NCBI GenBank assembly: GCA_020698575.1
Contig: CM036242.1
Span: 8,254,624 to 8,318,623 of the forward strand
Direction: 5' to 3'
Origin: Bostrychus sinensis
Taxonomy: Eukaryota > Chordata > Actinopteri > Gobiiformes > Eleotridae
Length of the DNA: 64,000 nt
Made by a program: the position numbers and the translations under genes. The notes under the pieces are model-generated. The model was not told the DNA's origin, made no database searches, and saw nothing but the letters and a program-made list of their open reading frames with translations. Of this stretch, positions 23,790-35,640 are shown in pieces; position 1 is the stretch's first letter; every line of letters begins with the position of its first letter.

Positions 23790-25565
23790 ATCAGTGCCCT
23801 GATATAGGGTACAAATATGTACCTCATGTTTTGTAGGAAGGGACCACTTATGTATCTCTTATTGGCAACTCTGTACCTTAATAAATTAACAAAAGCATTA
23901 GCATAAAAACATACCTTTTAAAAAGGGTACAATATTGTTCTAAAGAACTATTTATACTAGTTCTAAATACATACATATTATTGGTTTAAAGATTCCCAAG
24001 ACAAAGGTATTCAATTATAATCTTTAATAATACTTTTCATAATAACAACATCATACACATCAGTTGATACAGCATTGGTTTCCTTGCCCATGGGTCTACA
24101 TCACATGGGCACAGCCTTATCAATGAGTACATAGACTATGACCACAATCAACAGATAGACAGTTTACCTTTATAGGAACAGCAGAGTGTTCCTGAGACTT
24201 TCTATGTTTAATGTTGAGACATTTCTCTGCTTTCATGGACTGTGGCATGATGCCATCCACTTTGGCTACATTTGGAGTTGTGTTGGTGAAGCCATGCAGT
24301 TGAGTACACAGTAAAAAGTCCAGTGTTAAATTAACACTGTCAGTGAACATATGGCCCTTATCTATCTAGTGTTAATTTTACTCTAGTGTTAATATTTCAG
24401 TGTTAAAATGAACACAGCACCATGACACTGGTGAACAATGCCACACATGACCTGATGTCTTTGAGATAAAATGGGCTGCAATCCAATGCACTCACTCCCA
24501 TCATTTAATGGGCAGTGGTTAAAAACTTCACTTGTTTGACTGCCACTTTAAATGTAATTTTTGTGCATTGCATTTCTGTTGAAAAAAATTAAAACTAGTA
24601 TCAAGAAGTTAAAAAGGCTGTGTTTTTGGGAGCTAAATTTGAATTAAAAAAAACTTAGTTGTGCTTAAGCTACAATATATAACATAGTCTTGTCCACATC
24701 TGTCATGGTGCAAACATGACTCCCACAAACATAGACAAAGTTTTTGAAAGGAAAAAAAAAGTATATAGAGAATAGATTTCTAGTTTAACACAGGAGTCAC
24801 TGTTTCTCTGAGTCATGGTTGCATCATGACTGATGTGGACAGGACCAAGTTATAACTGAAGTTTAATTACAGCTGAAAGATTTTTGTTTAATCTTTTTCT
24901 TCAAAAAACACTATGATCATAATTGTATTAAATTATTTTTAACAACAGGTCAGTCAGCTTTAGCATTTCCCCAGCAATGTGATTTTTCTTAAAAAGACAT
25001 TAAAGAAGAATCACTGCCCATTAAATGATGGGAGTGAGTGCATTTGAATGCAGCCCTTTTTATCTCAAAGACATCAGGTCATGTGTGGCATTGTTCACCG
25101 GCGTCATGGGTGTCCTTCACAGTTTCACTGCTTCATCTTCAGTAAATGTACATTTGTTTCAGTAAAAGCATATTTGTCGAAAAATCTCCACTCCATTGTC
25201 AAGTCAAGCAACACAGTTGAATTTCCCGCGGAGCAGCAAACAGAGACGGCACAGTGTCCTTCCACTGGGACTTTTCACACAGTATCAATGCCCTTTCCCA
25301 TAACTTAGACCCAGTTTGTACCCAAATGGTACATTATTGTACCTGTTGTTCTCTAATATATTACACATATTTTGTATTGTACCCCTGAGAAAAATGGTAC
25401 AAATATGGACCTTTTCACTATTTGGAACATATATGTACCATGTCAGCCTAGAAAAGGTACATTACAGTAGCTTATGGCTCAACTATGACCCACTGAGGGT
25501 ACATCCCCAGTAGTTATACCTTAGAGACCAGATATGTATCCCAACCATACCCTTTTTTCCTGACA
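23790..25565. mobile_element. GGTACA-rich repeat complex with a long internal inverted repeat
   Basis: The outer parts (23800-23960 and 25310-25560) are rich in GGTACA/TGTACC words, and the right edge reads in complement CTGTCAGGAAAAAAGGGTA, a terminus style common in fish DNA transposons. Nested within, 24421-24518 is almost the exact reverse complement of 25012-25108 (landmarks GAACAATGCCACACATGACC and CACTCACTCCCATCATTTAA). A run of GTGTTAA motifs at 24320-24415 lies beside the left arm. A shorter inverted pair around TGATGTGGACA (24691-24723 against 24810-24845) lies inside the loop. The complex is non-coding; class is unknown. Confidence 0.6.
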
Positions 25566-25994
25566 GAGTACAGTAGTCAAGTCTGGATGTGATGAAAGCG
25601 TGGATTATGGTTTCAGCAGCCAAGAAGGAAAGGGATGGAAAAAAGTCTTGCAATATTTTCTGGGTGGAAGAAGGCGGATGGGGTTTTGTGGTTGACATGT
25701 GGTTCAAAGGAAAGGTTAGTGTCAAATAAAATGCTGAGGTTACGGATGAGTGGGGATGAAGAGAGGGTTGTTTGAACAATGTTCAGACAGAACTCTTTAA
25801 TGGATTTTGTTATATTTTGGGGCCAATTATAATTATGTCTGCTTTTTGGGAGGCTTTGGCAGACTCTTTAGTGTTGATGTGGTCCAAGTTTTGAAGGATT
25901 GGATCTGCATAAGAAAAGGAGTTTAATGTGTAATGTTCAGAAATATTAGAGTGTGTGCAAATGTCTAACAGTCTGTCTTTCTGTCTGACTCCAG

Positions 25995-26126
25995 TTCCGT
26001 TGCTGCGGAGTGACTAACCACACAGACTGGTTCGAGGTGTACAATGCCTCCCGTGTGCCGGACTCCTGCTGCCTGGAGTACAGCGACAACTGTGGCCTGG
26101 ACAACCCCGGCACATGGTGGACAGCA
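25995..26126 (+). CDS. tspan4: tspan4-like tetraspanin, internal coding exon (core of large extracellular loop)
   Basis: This 132-nt exon encodes 44 residues, opening FRCCGVTNHTDWFEVYNASR and ending in CGLDNPGTWWTA. A CTGACTCCAG acceptor precedes it and GTGAGT follows; both ends are phase 0, so it joins in frame to the exon at 10834-10935. It carries the tetraspanin CCG signature, the PDSCC (PxxCC) motif and one further cysteine (DNCG), which are the disulphide-forming residues of EC2. Two N-glycosylation sequons are visible (NHT and NAS). The wording TDWFEVYNAxRVPDSCCLE and PGTWW matches TSPAN4 as I know it. The sixth EC2 cysteine should lie in the next exon, which I did not find in the window. 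Confidence 0.93.
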
Positions 26127-26743
26127 GTGAGTACCTGCATCATCGTGATCATCGTCATCATTTAGAACTAGACATATTTATTTAATGGCAAAATATTTGA
26201 CACAATAGTCTATGTTCACGCCAGTTTAAGCAAAATCAACCATCTATTCAACTTGTAAATTTACAAGTGTTAAATTTAGCACTATGCCAGAGATATATGG
26301 TCCTTATCTTTGTAATGTTAAATTACTTTAATAAGTGTCAAAAGTTTAGTTGAGAGAATCAGAGGGATACAGCCTTTATTTTTATTTAAAAAAGTATTTC
26401 TCACAGTGTAGACTGACCCAAGGTACTTGCAGCAAATGTATATTCCACCAGTCTGACACTGGACAAACTAATGTTATCTTGATAGAAACAAGTTTAGGTA
26501 AAAAAAAAATATATATAAAAGGTATAAAGAAAATGTATGTCCAGTTGATGTTCCAGTCATGTGTGGCACTGTTCAGGTGTTTTTTGTTTGTTTGTTTCAG
26601 GAAAATACTGTTTTCCTCAGATAATGTGTGGCTTTGCTCACCAGTGACATGGTGCTATGTTCATTTTACTCATTTTAACACTGGGGTAGGGAGTAAATTT
26701 AACACTATATAGATAAGTTTGCACTAAGTTTGTTTCTTTCCAC
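26127..26743. repeat. Intron start with GTGTTAAA-type repeat remnants
   Basis: Follows the GTGAGT donor. AAGTGTTAAATTTAGCACT near 26266 and TTTTAACACTGGGGTAGGGA near 26671 recall the GTGTTAA motifs of the 24.3-kb complex. GTGTGGCACTGTTCAGGTG near 26560 resembles that complex's inverted arms. This looks like a diverged relative of the same repeat family. The 120-aa frame at 26350 shows no domain. Confidence 0.45.
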
Positions 26744-27110
26744 TAGGGGTGAAACGATACAGTAACTATATCGATGTATACATTTTTTTCCTACAATACA
26801 ACTGTATCAATACACATTACCTTGTATCGAATCGTATCGTTTTAGGAAGTGTATATCGATATACATGGAATATCAGTCGATAATATCAGAAATATCCATA
26901 TTAGAAATTTGCATGATAAAATAAAACCAGATACGGCTTTTTGAGGGTAAACTTTTATAACTATAGGCAAAAAGTTGCTGTATCGATTATCAAGTATGAA
27001 GGTACTGAATCATATGGTTCCAAATTAGCCAATATCATTCTTGAATCGTATCGAAACAATTCTAATCGATACGTATTGTATCATTGCAAAAATGTATCGT
27101 TACACAACTA
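26744..27110. mobile_element. hAT-type MITE, TAGGGGTGAAACGATAC family
   Basis: The left end TAGGGGTGAAACGATAC and the right end GTATCGTTACACAACTA are inverted relatives. ATCGATA/GTATCGA words fill the element. The flanks CTTTCCAC (26736-26743) and CTATCCAC (27111-27118) agree at seven of eight positions, as expected of an aged 8-bp hAT duplication. Non-coding, 367 bp. Confidence 0.65.
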
Positions 27111-27204
27111 CTATCCACGGGACAGCAACTATCTACAATACAGTGTCACTGAAAGCAATGCCGTTGGCCCCTGTAACTCTATGATTAGCAGAAATGGAAA
27201 GTTA

Positions 27205-27829
27205 AGCCTGTTTCACACGGCAAGATAATTATGCCGATTTTTGACCCAATTCTCCCCTTCCAACAATCTTAAGGACGCCCCGATTATCGTAATGACACTA
27301 AAGATAATTTTATCAGATATTCCTGCTGTGTGTGGTGTGTTCAGAGAGCTCTGCTCTGCTCAGAAGTATGTCAGGACTGCTTCCATCTCAAATCTGGGAT
27401 ATTCGACATGTTGGATTGTCTTGGCCCGATATCGCAGCGTGGTGTGTCCCGAGGACAAACGAGCACGCACTCTGTTGAATGTGACGTGTAGCCAATCAGA
27501 AAGCGAGGTGACGGAAGCACGGAGGGGAATCCACAATCAAAACAGCTGTCATGGCCCATGTTCACGCTGTCTCCACTCCTTTAACCAACGCCTTTTCTTT
27601 TTGTATTGTTTGTGTACGCAGAAGTCACATTTAATCTTGTGAGGTTTTGTGAGATTTCCCGTCTGACCTGGGACTGTTCGTGAGTGAAATCTGTTGGTGT
27701 GTGGTGTGTTGTCTTTGCCACACACTGTAGGACCAAACCTGTGAGAGCTTTGATTTTTTATCGCCATGTGGGGTCTCAGGTTTTGAAAATCTTCTGACAA
27801 TTTTTAGATCTTGCCATGTGTACCAGGCA
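27205..27829. mobile_element. MITE with TTA target duplication (PIF/Harbinger-like)
   Basis: The left end AGCCTGTTTCACACGGCAAG is matched in complement by TGCCTGGTACACATGGCAAG on the right. TTA flanks it on both sides (27202-27204 and 27830-27832), and 3-bp TWA duplications are typical of PIF/Harbinger. The 133-aa frame at 27241 runs inside the element and has no recognisable domain. Confidence 0.55.
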
Positions 27830-27989
27830 TTACTAGATACTCAAGTAATTTAGATTGTTTTTCTTAGAGAATGTACTTTGTACTTTTTATACTACATTTT
27901 CTAAAGCATAATTTTACTTGAGTACATTTCTGAGGTAAAACTGATACTTTCACACAAATTGGTAAAATATTTATTTTACCTCAGTCGAA

Positions 27990-28335
27990 AGTGGGTAACA
28001 TTAGTAGTAATAGTAGTAAAATGAGAAGAATCATTTTCCTACCAGAGCCTTACACGAAGTGCATTGTGACTAAATAAAAATGTTTAAAAGTCCAGTTTTA
28101 GTGGTAATTTCCTTAATTTTAGTCGCATTTTAGTCTTGTTTTATTCCTAGTTTAGTCTGTTCAGTTTTGATTTTGATGCTGTTTTCTCTTGTGAATACAG
28201 AAACGTACATTTTTGTTTTAAGTGAATTTAACTTACTGTGTCAGAATAGCAGGCCCCATTTTAAATATCGCAATAATATTATTATCACAATATCGTTATC
28301 GAATATCATGTTTTCCCCATATCATACAGCCCTAA
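27990..28335 (+). repeat. ATCG-rich hAT-like fragment, copy 1
   Basis: Homologous in the same orientation to 53908-54285. Shared runs include AATAAAAATGTTTAAAA, CAGTTTTAGTGGTAATTTC, TTTGTTTTAAGTGAATTTAA and a terminal segment of ATATCG words ending ACAGCCCTAA or GCAACCCTAG. The ending recalls hAT termini of the TAGGGCTG type. Left end not defined. Confidence 0.65.
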
Positions 28336-29124
28336 TTGAAATGACATTGTTTTTATTTTAGTACAGATTTTTCTTCCACCTTGTTTAGTAGAAATAGCTG
28401 TATATTCTGTATTTATTCATTATAGTCATGCATTTTTTGCTTACATGATCTTGTTTAGCGCATGTGTATCCATTGACTACAGAGTGTGTTTTACAGTATG
28501 TGGAAACTGGCTCATTGCTTTTGTATATTTCATTTTCTATGGCACAGTCTGCAAATTTCGAATTCAGCATGTAGCACAGCACAATCTAAAGAAAGAGCTA
28601 CAAGAATGTCTGGCTCATGAAGTACCCAAACGTTAGCACAATTCAAGCTGTCTTTTACAATAACTGTATTAGCCACGCATTATAAATCTTCTATAGACTA
28701 CGCACTCCTACTATAGACTGTCACAGCTTTTGTTCTGTAGTATAATCCCGTTGAGTAGGAGCCAGTTGGAGTTGTGCCGGTTATAGCTCCAACACCATTA
28801 GCCTGTCACACCTGTGCTCATGAACGAGTCACTGTGTCTTTGTAAGTAGGCTAGCCACCGCTCCTGCTCCTGCACAGCACTCTCATTTCAAATACCCAGA
28901 GTTCCCAGGGGAGCTTTTTATGGCTGAGGTATATGCCGCCCTGAGAAAGTACAGTACGCAGGGTTGCACTAGAGAGCGTTTCTGCAGGTTTGTCTTTATG
29001 AATATTTCACACACACTCCGTTTTCAGCTCATATTCCTACAATGCAAATACCTGAGCTGCTGGACTGGAAGTTTGCTGTTGCTAAGACGCATTAACAGCT
29101 TGTATTAATTAACATATTAACCTA

Positions 29125-29236
29125 AAACTTAAGTGGACCACCTCTCTCTGCTGTGTTAATCAGGGCAGCTCAACGTGATGCCACTCTTATTATTGTGTTA
29201 GCCTTCGTTAGCTTCACATTAGCTGCTGCCTGCCTG
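29125..29236 (+). repeat. Local ~110-bp repeat, copy 1 of 4
   Basis: Begins AAACTTAAGTGGACCACC and contains GTGTTAATCAGGGCAGCTC and GTTAGCCTTCGTTAGC. Related stretches occur at 32955-33060, 33971-34100 and 35523-35640, all on the same strand and all diverged. It is non-coding; the family is unknown. Confidence 0.55.
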
Positions 29237-29286
29237 GGTGCAACAGTCTAAGTCTACTTCACATAGACAAAAATAAAAATGTACCC

Positions 29287-29730
29287 CAGCCTTTCCCAAA
29301 GTCAGGACGGTCGTGGCCCCCTTAAATTTCTGAAAATCCCTCGCGGACCCCCAACGATAAACCTTCCCTCTATGCAAAACACTCTGCCATGTTTTTCTCC
29401 GTATGTTTTTTTATAAAAACATTACAAAAACACTGACTATTGACTAAAAATTGTTTTAACGTAATATTTTATAACAAGTATACAACTGTAATTTATTTCA
29501 AATGTTTTTTATGTACTTAATGTTTTTAGGTACTTAATATTTTCATTGACTTTTTATATTTTTGTATGTTTTGTATGTGTCTGAAATAATAATAATAATA
29601 CATAAAAATAAAAATTAAAAAATTAAAAATTAAAATTTTTGAAATTGAAATATAGACAGGCTCTGGGGGCTCCCCTGTAGTACCTTTGCGGAGCCCCAGT
29701 GGGCCCCTGACCCCACTTTGGGAACCACTG
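29287..29730. mobile_element. hAT MITE, copy 2, intact termini
   Basis: The left end CAGCCTTTCCCAAAGTC and the right end (complement of CAGTGGTTCCCAAAGTGGGG) form hAT-type inverted termini. A perfect 8-bp duplication ATGTACCC flanks it (29279-29286 and 29731-29738). The body matches 19981-20418, including GTGGCCCC, AAATCCCTCGCGGACCCCCA and the (AAT)n tract. Non-coding, 444 bp. Confidence 0.9.
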
Positions 29731-30584
29731 ATGTACCCAATAGGTGAAATAGATTAGATACAATAGATGAAAATAAAAATACAAATTCTTTAAAACTGGA
29801 CTGGGGGTGACAGCCGCTGCCCTGTGCTGATTGATGTTACTGCTGCCGTAATGAGCCTGGTCAATCACAGTACAGAGGGAGAAACTGTGGATGTTTAGAC
29901 ATTGATTTTTTCAGTCCATAACTGTGGGCTACAATTCTCAAGCTTTCTCAAGTTTTTCTTGTTTGATGACAACTTCATATTTGTGGAGATCTGCTCATAA
30001 ATAGGGCACTGAAATAATATGCGCAGTTATTCGCAACTTAACCTGAAGAGCAACCCCGCAGAGAAGCAAGACCCTGCAAAGATGCTCAATGTATTTCTCA
30101 TCAATCAATCAATATCTCTAAAAATATCAATACAAAACAGAAGTTCTGACATCCTGACAACAGTTTTTGTAGCCTGTAGTGTTTTGTGGAGCCTCTGTCA
30201 CAGCCCAGTGTGATGAGACTGAGGCTCATAGACGGTGCATTTCTGAGCTGGAGCAGTGGCGGAGCAAAGAAGTATCTGGGGCTAGGGCTCCACTTGGCAT
30301 TGGGGAACCACTAAAATAGAAACTTAACTTAGTCAGACAAACAAAAGTTAGTGCCCGAATAGTTTGATTTTTGTTCTGTAAATCAAACTATCTGTGTAGA
30401 GCAGCAGCTCATGTTTAAAAGAGTTAAAGGGTTGTTATAATATACTGTTTGTCTTGAATTTTGGAAAAAAGTATAACTATTATACTATAATAAAACTATA
30501 ATAAAAAATATGTCTGCTATTACCTGCATGTATACAGAGGGCTATATGGGAACAAAAGCCAACATTTACCACTGACCTCGAGTT

Positions 30585-30850
30585 CCCGTTCATTTGACTT
30601 TTGTGCTTCTACCCTGGGTAAGGACACTACGTATATAAATACTTTCATTTTACTCACATTTAATGGTGTCGATCTCGTTTGTGACCCAGTGTCCTCAGTT
30701 GAGACGTAATGTTTACACAGCGATGTGAGCGAGAGGCTGCACAGGCATTTTTATTTTTAAATTTACCAGATCCTCTTCACTGGTCTCGGGTTTGACTTCC
30801 TGTATCTGCTCTGTTCAACTTTATGCATGACAGCTGCAAAATCCTATGAA
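30585..30850 (-). mobile_element. Fragment of the 36.8-kb Harbinger-like family, inverted
   Basis: Its complement matches parts of the 36779-39634 element: GTTGAACAGAGCAGAT, CAGTGAAGAGGATCTG, GCAGCCTCTCGCTCACAT, GGACACTGGGTCAC and ACCCAGGGTAGAAGCACAAA. Here the two matching parts are continuous, whereas in the larger element about 1.8 kb separates them. The fragment therefore shows either the uninterrupted form or an internal deletion. Confidence 0.7.
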
Positions 30851-30888
30851 AAATAGACTTGATTCATATTTTTGACACGGAGACGTAC

Positions 30889-31748
30889 TACCTGTGTGAA
30901 GTTGCCCCCCCCCCACATGATTGAAAATTAACAAAACTATGTCAATTCGTTTGTGGATTTTTTTTGCACGTTTGTGCACACTAAATGAGAATTTGTGCAC
31001 ATATCGTCCAAATCACTCCAAAATGGTGTCATTCTTTTGTGCATTGTTTGTGCACGCAAAATTAACGTTTGTGCTCCGTCCATTTTTGCTGTTGCTGTTG
31101 AAGTAGCAGGTGGAATAAACCAGGACTGGACTATCTATGGCTGTTATGGCAGGATTCGATTTGTTTGTTTTTTTGCCAAGGGATGTCGACATACAAGGTA
31201 CATTTTCCAATCATTTGTCTGTTGTTTCCTGATAGTTGTCAAACTCAGCCAGCTACACATCTGCTAGCACACAGCTCGCCTGTACAGTTACCAGTATACA
31301 ATTTAAAGTGAGCTTTGCGGGTATAAAGCCTCACATTTTGTGTCAGCAGGACATAAACGAGGAGTTAAGCACGTCCTTCTGCAGATTAAGGCGTTTAATT
31401 ACCTTCTCATTAGTTACACATTTCGTTGGGTTAGCCTACTTGCAAATACAGAAGGGGCTGCAAAAAAACAAATTAATTATTAATATTTCAAAAATGGAGG
31501 GAGCTCAAACGTTAATTTTGCGTGCACAAACAATGCACAAACAAATGACACCATTTTGGAACAATTTGGACGATATGGGGGGCTGAGTGGGGGGGCTGGC
31601 CTGAAAAAAAGAATGTTTATTATCTAAAAAAAGCAATGGTGCACAAACGTTAATTTTCCGTGCACAAACGTGCACAAACAATGCACAAACAAATTGACAT
31701 AGTTTTGTTCATTTTCAATCATGTGGGGGGGCCAACTTCACACAGGTA
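30889..31748. mobile_element. Fold-back MITE rich in GTTTGTGCAC motifs
   Basis: TACCTGTGTGAAGTTG at the left is matched by CAACTTCACACAGGTA (with one substitution) at the right. The inverted match continues about 65 bp through ATGATTGAAAAT and ACAAAACTATGTCAATT. Inside both arms GTTTGTGCAC, GTGCACAAAC and GCACAAACAA recur many times. The right side holds two successive versions of the block (31510-31580 and 31640-31720). A poly-C (left) or poly-G (right) run lies near each end. The 116-aa frame at 31236 is not supported as a gene. Confidence 0.75.
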
Positions 31749-32954
31749 GACATACTACAATGCTGCTGTGAGAATTCACGCATTGACTTTAAATAGTGTC
31801 TATTTGTTATTTATATTTTGTTGTAATTTGAAAAGTATTCAGTGTAAATTGGGTGTAACACTAAACTTCTAACTTATGCTACAGCTGGGTTGATGTCATT
31901 GTGTGTTTACATGCCTTTGAGTATCCCAGTTATGATCTGTTTATATATATATTTATATATTATATATTTGGGTCTAGAAATCTGGAGCCCTACTGTTATC
32001 AGTCTGGAATGTCCACCATTGAAAACATTTGTAAAGAGAGAGACTTTCTGTAGAGTATGTGCACCTGATTTGTTTTAGCCGATCACAGCAAGGACTCATA
32101 AATCATAGCTAAACAGACCGCTACAATAGCAAAACAATATTATATTTAGCAATATAATTTTTGCTGTCATGTCTGTAGCAACTTCTCCACAACACTTTGT
32201 ACGCTGCTGAGTGTGACACAGGTATAAGCAGCCGCACCACACTCCTCAATACAAACACGGAATTCAGAGTTTGAGTTATGTGATTTAGATTTAGTGACTT
32301 TTCAGACCCCATTAGCAACTATTTTCTAAAGAAGCAACAAATCTAGCAACATTCAGGGTGACCCTAAATGTCGCTCTCAGTTCTTAAAATTGTGTAAACA
32401 CTTATCATAGGCCATAAAACTGACTAATTACTCTTCATAACCTAGTCTTATTTTTTATTTTCTCCAGTACTGTATCTATGCTGTTTATGTAAGATTTTAT
32501 TTTAAGCTCTACAGGAAACTATTTCTATTAAAGAATTTATGGAAAGGAAATAGGGGAGAAAACAATTGGATTTTATAATAACAGTCTGTTTTTTTATGCA
32601 AATGGGCTATGGTGACGTCATTGATATGCAAATTACATAATTTGGCGACAATTAGCGACTTTTTGTGCAGGATCCAGCTACTTCCCATTGAAAATAGTTG
32701 GCAGCACTGGTGGAGTATTGTTAAACCAGTGTTGCCCTGCAGGTGTGACATCTCTGTGAAAACTATGAATACTCTTATTTGAGTATGCCACTTTCTCTGA
32801 GTGCATGTAAATGTCATTATAACCGAAATAAGCAAGTTCATGTAAATGCTCTCAGTGTAAAGCTCTAAATTGCCCACTTTTTCCAATCCATCATACATCA
32901 TTAATAGTTGCTGCAAAGGCGATAATAAGGTGATAATAAAGAAAAAGAAGAAGG

Positions 32955-33070
32955 CTATTTTAAACTTAAAGGAGACCACCTCCCACTGCCACATTAATCA
33001 GAGCGACTCAGTTTGCAACCTTGAAACACTCAAATAAGCATTAGACTCTTAGCCATGCATTAACACAGAG
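32955..33070 (+). repeat. Local ~110-bp repeat, copy 2 of 4
   Basis: Shows the same ordered words as copy 1: AAACTTAAAGGAGACCACCT, CCCACTGCC, TTAATCAGAGCGACTCAG, and later GCATTAACACAGAG. Confidence 0.55.
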
Positions 33071-33970
33071 CTCGCAAGTCTCTGCACTGGCTGTTCACAC
33101 TCTCACTCGACCCACCTTGTATTACTTACACTGATGAAGACGATGTCCTGCATAGGGCTGGGAAAATTATTGTGTAGTAAACTTAAAATTATCTTAAACG
33201 CATTATAAAGTTACACCAAAGAAAAAATAGAAAAAGCTATTAAACCTAAAAATATACAATGTTTTCAATAATAGTCTTTAGCAGTTCCACCTCTTTTCAT
33301 TATTTATATATTTTATTAGTTTAATATGAAAAAATTGTAAATATATTTTTATTTAATCATGTTGGAAATAAATGATGAAATAATTCGATGCACCCCCTTG
33401 CACTTGCAACTCACCCCTGCCCCATGCTTTACCATTACACTCTAAAAGAAAGAAATCATGGACAATATGAATGATCCAAGGCACGTCACCGCAGAGGAGT
33501 GCAAACCATTTCTCACAATATCTTAGCAGGATTAGGCCTATAATAAAGCAACATAAAGGGCAAGTCCTGAAAACTTTGTCCACAGCCCAGTGTAATGAGA
33601 CAGAAGTGTGTGTGTGAGCAGGGCCAGATCAGAGCAGACTCTAGGGAACCACTTAAAGAGGATTTGTACATAAGAAATAAGCAGCCTGATCTGGTCTGGT
33701 GTAGAGAAGCATGTTCAAAATGGAAGAGCTCTAATAATACACAGCGTTTTCTCTTACATTTTGTAGAGATAAAACCATAAAGTAATCTTCACTGTAGACT
33801 CGGACAGCACACACATGGCTGAACGCTGATTGATTGGTTGTGTAGGGCCAGTCTAGAGCCATTTTTTTTTCTCCCAGCCCAGCCCTGGTAGAAAGTAGTT
33901 GGAAAAGGCACCAGTCCCCTGTGACCCTGAGAATAAATAGTAGACAATAAAATGATTTAATAAATCAATC

Positions 33971-34100
33971 GGTCTAAATGAAAGTGGACCACTTCCCAGT
34001 GCCTTGTTAATCAGAGCGGCTCAGTCTTCCCCCTTGATACTCCTCTTATAAACTTACATTAACCCTGTGTTAGCCACAGATCAGCACCTGGCTGTTGTTT
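33971..34100 (+). repeat. Local ~110-bp repeat, copy 3 of 4
   Basis: Contains AAAGTGGACCACTTCCCAGT, TTAATCAGAGCGGCTCAG, ACTCCTCTTATAAACTT and CTGTGTTAGCC, in the same order and on the same strand as copies 1, 2 and 4. Confidence 0.55.
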
Positions 34101-35522
34101 TACATTGCGACAGTGCAGGTAAAAGGAAGCTGTAACTCTTCTTCAAAGGTCTTTCTTCTGAGGTAAATTCCTTTCGCGGGATTTCGCAGCTCGCGGTGAT
34201 CTTTGAGAATGTCAGCGTGCTTCAGAGGCTCGATCGGACAGCTCTCTTCACTAATGATGTGTTCTTGGCAGCTGATGCATCACATCAGGCTCTCCTCTGG
34301 CTGCTCCAACAGACCCTCCACACAAAGGCAGATCCATTCTGGGGCAGCAACACTCATTACCTGTCTTCTATACTCGCCATGTGAACGTCTACTGTACAGG
34401 AGGCTCATCTATTCTCATCCATTCTCTGAGGATGTGGAAAGGACTTCTTAAACATCTTTCTGGGTGTATTCTTTTGTACTGTATAGAATTGTACCAGCTC
34501 ACAAGATAAGGCTGTACAGTAGAGGCTAAGGCTATAGGCAAAGATAAGAAGTTACTCTGTGAAAGCATATACAGTAAAGCTGAGGGTTGTTTAAATGCAA
34601 AGAATAACCTCATGTACTTCACAGTTTCTATCACCTACTGAATAGATCTCCAAAACACCACCCAGGCATAATTATTATCCACTAAACAAAAGAGATTGCT
34701 AAAGACTGCAAAATGTATCTAAACTAGCACCATCTAACATTTCCTATTAGATTTATTATTAACAAATTTATCTGGGACGGCCTCTGCAGAAAGCCTTTGC
34801 AAAGATTGATTGGCTTAGCCGCCTGGCACCGCCTGTCCTCATTATACTTCTATCCAGTCAGAGTATTGGATAAATCAGCAAACAGGCAAACACAAATATA
34901 TTTTAGCTCAAAATTCCTGCATGAATCCAAAAGTTGTGCAAGGTAAACGGCATGTAACATTACTTATTTTTTATTTTTTTGCTTAGTTGCCAATTTTATT
35001 TGATGCCCCCTGTTGAAAAGACAAATATTTGGCTGTGATTGTATGAAGTGCCAGCTATGTATCTAAATAATATTGCGCTATGACACTAAAACATTGTTAG
35101 AACATTTTAGCTGTTTTTGCAATGTATTTATCTTTCATACAATCGTTTTTTGTTTTGTTTTTTTTGCTTTTTTGTTTCCACAGTGAACCAATCAGGACAG
35201 GTTTTCACATTCGATGCTCTTCCTGTCGCAACCAGCCACATACAGTGACTGGAGTAGGCAATCTTGACAAGACAGGGACACAACGACAGTATGCGCTTAA
35301 CACCACTGTTGCTCCAGCATATAGCCTGAATTTATTTTAATAATTTCTTAAATGAAACAAGGAAAATAATACTTAATTTATAGTCAAAGTAAAATAGCTC
35401 AACATTGCACATTTACTTATACCGTTGAGAGTTATAGTCGTCAGCCACCAGATGACAAGTTCTGGTTTCAAAGGTTTGCTCCAACAGAGGTAATTGTTAA
35501 AAGCGCCTTAATTACAGACTAA

Positions 35523-35640
35523 CTAAAACTTAAAGTGCACCACCTCCCACTGCTATGGCACCCAGAGCAGCTCAGACTGCCCTCTGCATAACATTTTTAT
35601 AAAGGTAGCCTTCATTAGCTCTACATAAGTAGCTTCATGT
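35523..35640 (+). repeat. Local ~110-bp repeat, copy 4 of 4
   Basis: Contains AAACTTAAAGTGCACCACCT, CCCACTGC, CCAGAGCAGCTCAG, CTGCCCTCTGCATAAC and TAGCCTTCATTAGCTC. The AATCAG element is altered here; otherwise the order matches copy 1 well. Confidence 0.55.

Noticed and set aside
26350..26712. 120-codon + strand frame just downstream of the tspan4 exon
   Set aside because: It begins after the GTGAGT donor and lies in repeat-like sequence; tetraspanin sequence does not continue in it.
32509..32994. 161-codon minus-strand frame
   Set aside because: AT-rich, overlaps a local repeat copy, and shows no family motif or splice context.
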